Part shown: piece after piece, positions 61,669 to 64,000 of the stretch
Layout: each line of letters opens with the position of its first letter
Numbering within the stretch: position 1 is the first letter of the stretch
From: UBA5951 sp009936885
GTDB lineage: Bacteria > Pseudomonadota > Alphaproteobacteria > Puniceispirillales > Puniceispirillaceae
Direction of reading: 5' to 3'
Assembly: GCA_937996625.1 (NCBI GenBank)
Contig: CALKVA010000010.1
Location: 141,969-205,968 of the forward strand
DNA length: 64,000 nt
Position numbers and translations under genes: made by a program
The notes under the pieces: generated by a model
The model's database searches: none
Told to the model about the DNA's origin: nothing
Seen by the model: the letters and a program-made list of their open reading frames with translations, nothing else

Positions 61669-63999
61669 ATGATAGCTGCTAAGATACAATTCAAAAGAAT
61701 CGCTGTTATTGGTGCAGGCACAATGGGAAGTGGTATTGCGGCTCAGATAGCAAATGCCGGGCTAGATGTGCTGCTGCTAGATTTGGCAGCAAAGGATGAA
61801 AATGAGATAAGCCCAGCAGAGGCAGCGATAGAGCGGCTTATTAAGTCTGATCCCCCCCAGCTGGTATCAAAAAAAGTATCAAAACACATCCAAACAGGCA
61901 CCATTGAAAGTGATTTTGATGCGTTAAAAGATTATGACTGGATTATAGAGGCGGTGGTAGAACGCCTTGATATTAAAAAATCACTTTATTCACGCTTGGA
62001 TAGCATAATAAAGAGTGAGTGTGTTGTAACATCCAACACATCCTCGATTCCGATCACGGTTTTAATGGAGGAAATGTCTGTTGCATTCCAACAGAGATTT
62101 GCCATCACACATTATTTTAATCCTGTTCGTTATATGCGTTTGCTTGAGTTAGTTGTTGGCACTCACACCCGCAAGGATATTATGGACGCACTTGCTGATT
62201 TCAATGATGTGGTGCTTGGAAAAGGGGTGGTTAGATGTAACGATACACCAGGATTTCTTGGAAACAGACTTGGTGTTTACGCTATGCAAGTTGGCTTGTT
62301 TGAAGCTTTAAGCCGCAATATTCCCTTTGATGATGCGGATGCTATTCTTGGTAGACCGATGGGCATACCAAAGACAGGCGTTTTTGGGTTATATGATTTA
62401 ATCGGAATTGACCTTATGTCAGATGTGGTGTCATCCATGCACCAAATTCTGTCAGAGCAGGATGATTTTCAAAAAGTAGGCACTGACCCTGACCTAATAA
62501 CCTCTTTGATAAAAACAGGTTATACAGGCCAAAAGGGATTGGGCGGATTTTACGCAGAAAACCCATCAGGCAGACAGGTCAGAGAAGTATCACTAAATCA
62601 TAACTCAGATATAAAATGGCGCGATATTAATCCTTTGCCAGAAATTGCCGAAAAAGCGGCCAAAGCACAAAGTGAGCAGGAAGAAGCATTATTAGTGCTG
62701 GTTCAAGATAATAGCGAATATGGCGAATTTGCCCGTTCTGTTTTAGCCCATATCTTTTGTTATGCAGGTCAGCTATTAGGCACGATAACGACTAACCCAC
62801 AAGATATCGATGATGCGATGAAATTGGGATTTAACTGGCAACGTGGCCCGTTTGAGATGATTGATGCTATCGGAAGTGAGAACTTAAATCGATTAATGGG
62901 GGATGCAGGCCTTACTATGCCTTCCGCGCTTCAATTTGGAAAACCATTTTATCAGGTCAATGAAGGTATCGTTTCTGTGCGTGATAGTGATAGAGGGTAT
63001 GTTCCTATAAGTCTGCCAGAGGGCTCCTTTAGGCTTCAAATTCTAAGACGCGCTTTGCCAGTCCTGTCTCAGAATAATGATGCGAGCTGTTATTTAATTG
63101 ATAATAACATGCGCCTTGTTGAGTTCCATTCAAAGGCTAATGCACTTCGCCCAGGGACTGTTAAAATGCTGGAATATGTAGCAAGCGACCCTGGTAGCGG
63201 GGTTATTATCCATAATGATGCGCAACATTTTTCGGCAGGTGTGGATTTGAATCATTTCAGATCTCTTATTGAAAATAGCGAATGGCAAAAAATGGACAAA
63301 TTTCTGGGGGATTTTCAGAAAGTCGTATCAAAACTCAAATATTTACCAGTGCCAGTGATTGGCGCGCCATCTGGTCTTGCTATCGGCGGCGGATTTGAGG
63401 TGTTGGCGCATTGTGATGCTCTTGTAGCTCATACTAATTCGACATTTGGTCTGGTGGAGGCTGGGGTTGGCTTATTGCCAGCTGGGGGAGGGGTGAAGCA
63501 AACCTATCATCGCTGGTTTAACAAAACGCAAGACTGGGATGAAGCTGCTTGGCAATGCTGGATGCAGATAGGTTATGGCAAAATAGGCACTTCGCCTGAT
63601 TTGTCTGCGCGTTATTGTTACTTCTTGCCTGACAGGGATCGCCAAGTAATGAATAAGGATAGAATATTTGAACAGGCATGGGCTTTAAATCTAAATATGC
63701 AGGATGCATATACCCCGCCAGAAATACCAACATTCAAACTTGCTAATCCAAATATGCGCAAAAAAATGCATGCATTTATGGAAAATGGCGTATCACAGGG
63801 CATGTTTACACCTCATAACTTAACAACCGCCATGGCAATAGCAGATGTAATTGTTGCAAAAGAAGGGGAGAGACAATCCATCACCGAGCAAGACATGTTC
63901 GCAAGAGAACGTGCGAATTTTATTAAACTCGCAAAAACGCCCCAAACGCTAACTCGTATCGTGTCTTTGCTTGATTCAGGAACGGCAGAGCAGAATTAA
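61669..63999 (+). CDS. 3-Hydroxyacyl-CoA dehydrogenase/enoyl-CoA hydratase fusion, reversed order
   Basis: A 776-aa two-part beta-oxidation protein. Residues 1-430 are the 3-hydroxyacyl-CoA dehydrogenase: Rossmann motif VIGAGTMGSGIA (13-24), catalytic H148 in ITHYFNPV and the C-terminal dehydrogenase domain. From about 480 a crotonase follows with oxyanion segment SAGVDLNHF, IGGGFE and catalytic E597 (VEAGVGLLPAGGG). FadB/FadJ place the hydratase first, so the order here is reversed. It hydrates enoyl-CoA and oxidises the 3-hydroxyacyl-CoA. The gene ends at the window edge with its stop at 63997-63999. A C-terminal tail of 100 residues is helical. Confidence 0.92.
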   Translation: MIAAKIQFKRIAVIGAGTMGSGIAAQIANAGLDVLLLDLAAKDENEISPAEAAIERLIKSDPPQLVSKKVSKHIQTGTIESDFDALKDYDWIIEAVVERLDIKKSLYSRLDSIIKSECVVTSNTSSIPITVLMEEMSVAFQQRFAITHYFNPVRYMRLLELVVGTHTRKDIMDALADFNDVVLGKGVVRCNDTPGFLGNRLGVYAMQVGLFEALSRNIPFDDADAILGRPMGIPKTGVFGLYDLIGIDLMSDVVSSMHQILSEQDDFQKVGTDPDLITSLIKTGYTGQKGLGGFYAENPSGRQVREVSLNHNSDIKWRDINPLPEIAEKAAKAQSEQEEALLVLVQDNSEYGEFARSVLAHIFCYAGQLLGTITTNPQDIDDAMKLGFNWQRGPFEMIDAIGSENLNRLMGDAGLTMPSALQFGKPFYQVNEGIVSVRDSDRGYVPISLPEGSFRLQILRRALPVLSQNNDASCYLIDNNMRLVEFHSKANALRPGTVKMLEYVASDPGSGVIIHNDAQHFSAGVDLNHFRSLIENSEWQKMDKFLGDFQKVVSKLKYLPVPVIGAPSGLAIGGGFEVLAHCDALVAHTNSTFGLVEAGVGLLPAGGGVKQTYHRWFNKTQDWDEAAWQCWMQIGYGKIGTSPDLSARYCYFLPDRDRQVMNKDRIFEQAWALNLNMQDAYTPPEIPTFKLANPNMRKKMHAFMENGVSQGMFTPHNLTTAMAIADVIVAKEGERQSITEQDMFARERANFIKLAKTPQTLTRIVSLLDSGTAEQN

Positions 64000-64000
64000 A

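Noticed and set aside
1..64000. CRISPR array, tRNA, rRNA, insertion sequence or prophage
   Set aside because: I found no regularly spaced repeats, no cloverleaf-like gene, no transposase or integrase and no phage structural gene.

Overview
The window looks like a chromosomal segment of a low-GC (roughly 40% by eye), free-living, probably marine alphaproteobacterium. This is inferred from gene content: a heterotetrameric sarcosine oxidase operon (soxBDAG), a CoxM/S/L-type molybdenum hydroxylase, a DmdC-like acyl-CoA dehydrogenase next to a MetY-type sulfhydrylase, many 2-oxoacid, aldehyde and aromatic-type catabolic genes, several ABC importers and several EamA/DMT transporters. A SAR116-like or related heterotroph fits, but no rRNA or marker gene is present to settle it. 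I see no tRNA, rRNA, CRISPR array, insertion sequence or phage gene.

Layout. 1-9.9 kb: tail of an aldo/keto reductase, a decayed rhodanese gene, prpE, a cold-shock gene with its own promoter and terminator, a probable histidine-kinase remnant, an AbrB-family membrane protein, a betaine-aldehyde-type dehydrogenase, two divergent DMT transporters and a broken DUF3422 gene. 9.9-13.7 kb: coxM-coxS-coxL-like operon (form-II-like active-site loop). 13.7-18.0 kb (minus): a tight operon of an M19-dipeptidase-like protein lacking key metal ligands, a 576-aa protein I cannot assign, a DUF3726-like protein and a Gfo/Idh/MocA oxidoreductase. 18.4-24.6 kb: an Ldh2-family reductase and soxBDAG. 24.8-30.7 kb (minus): M24-fold protein, E1-alpha, E1-beta, an E2-like protein whose transacylase active site has been lost, and an aldehyde dehydrogenase.

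31-36 kb: OsmC and a beta-hydroxyacid dehydrogenase, then a minus-strand operon of amidohydrolase-decarboxylase, TauE exporter, C-C hydrolase-like alpha/beta hydrolase and a second M24-fold protein with four of five metal ligands replaced. 37-48.8 kb: GST, FAH-family hydrolase, a second C-C-hydrolase-like enzyme with a GntR regulator, a divergent operon (oxidoreductase, creatininase-family amidohydrolase, cupin, 2-hydroxyacid dehydrogenase), then GST, glutathionyl-hydroquinone reductase and a Tat-exported-binding-protein ABC importer. 49-56.5 kb: a DMT transporter and a peptide/nickel-type ABC importer whose first ATPase carries a four-cysteine insert. 56.5-64 kb: metallo-beta-lactamase-fold hydrolase, DmdC-like dehydrogenase, MetY, alpha/beta hydrolase and a dehydrogenase-hydratase fusion in reversed domain order.

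The main theme is import and breakdown of small organic molecules, including methylated amines, short acyl-CoAs and probably aromatic or cyclic compounds. The most unusual signals are three old metallopeptidase folds (one M19, two M24) that have lost canonical metal ligands, each inside a catabolic operon, and a 2-oxoacid dehydrogenase operon without a competent E2 active site. At least two genes (rhodanese, DUF3422) are multiply broken, so some local decay is under way.
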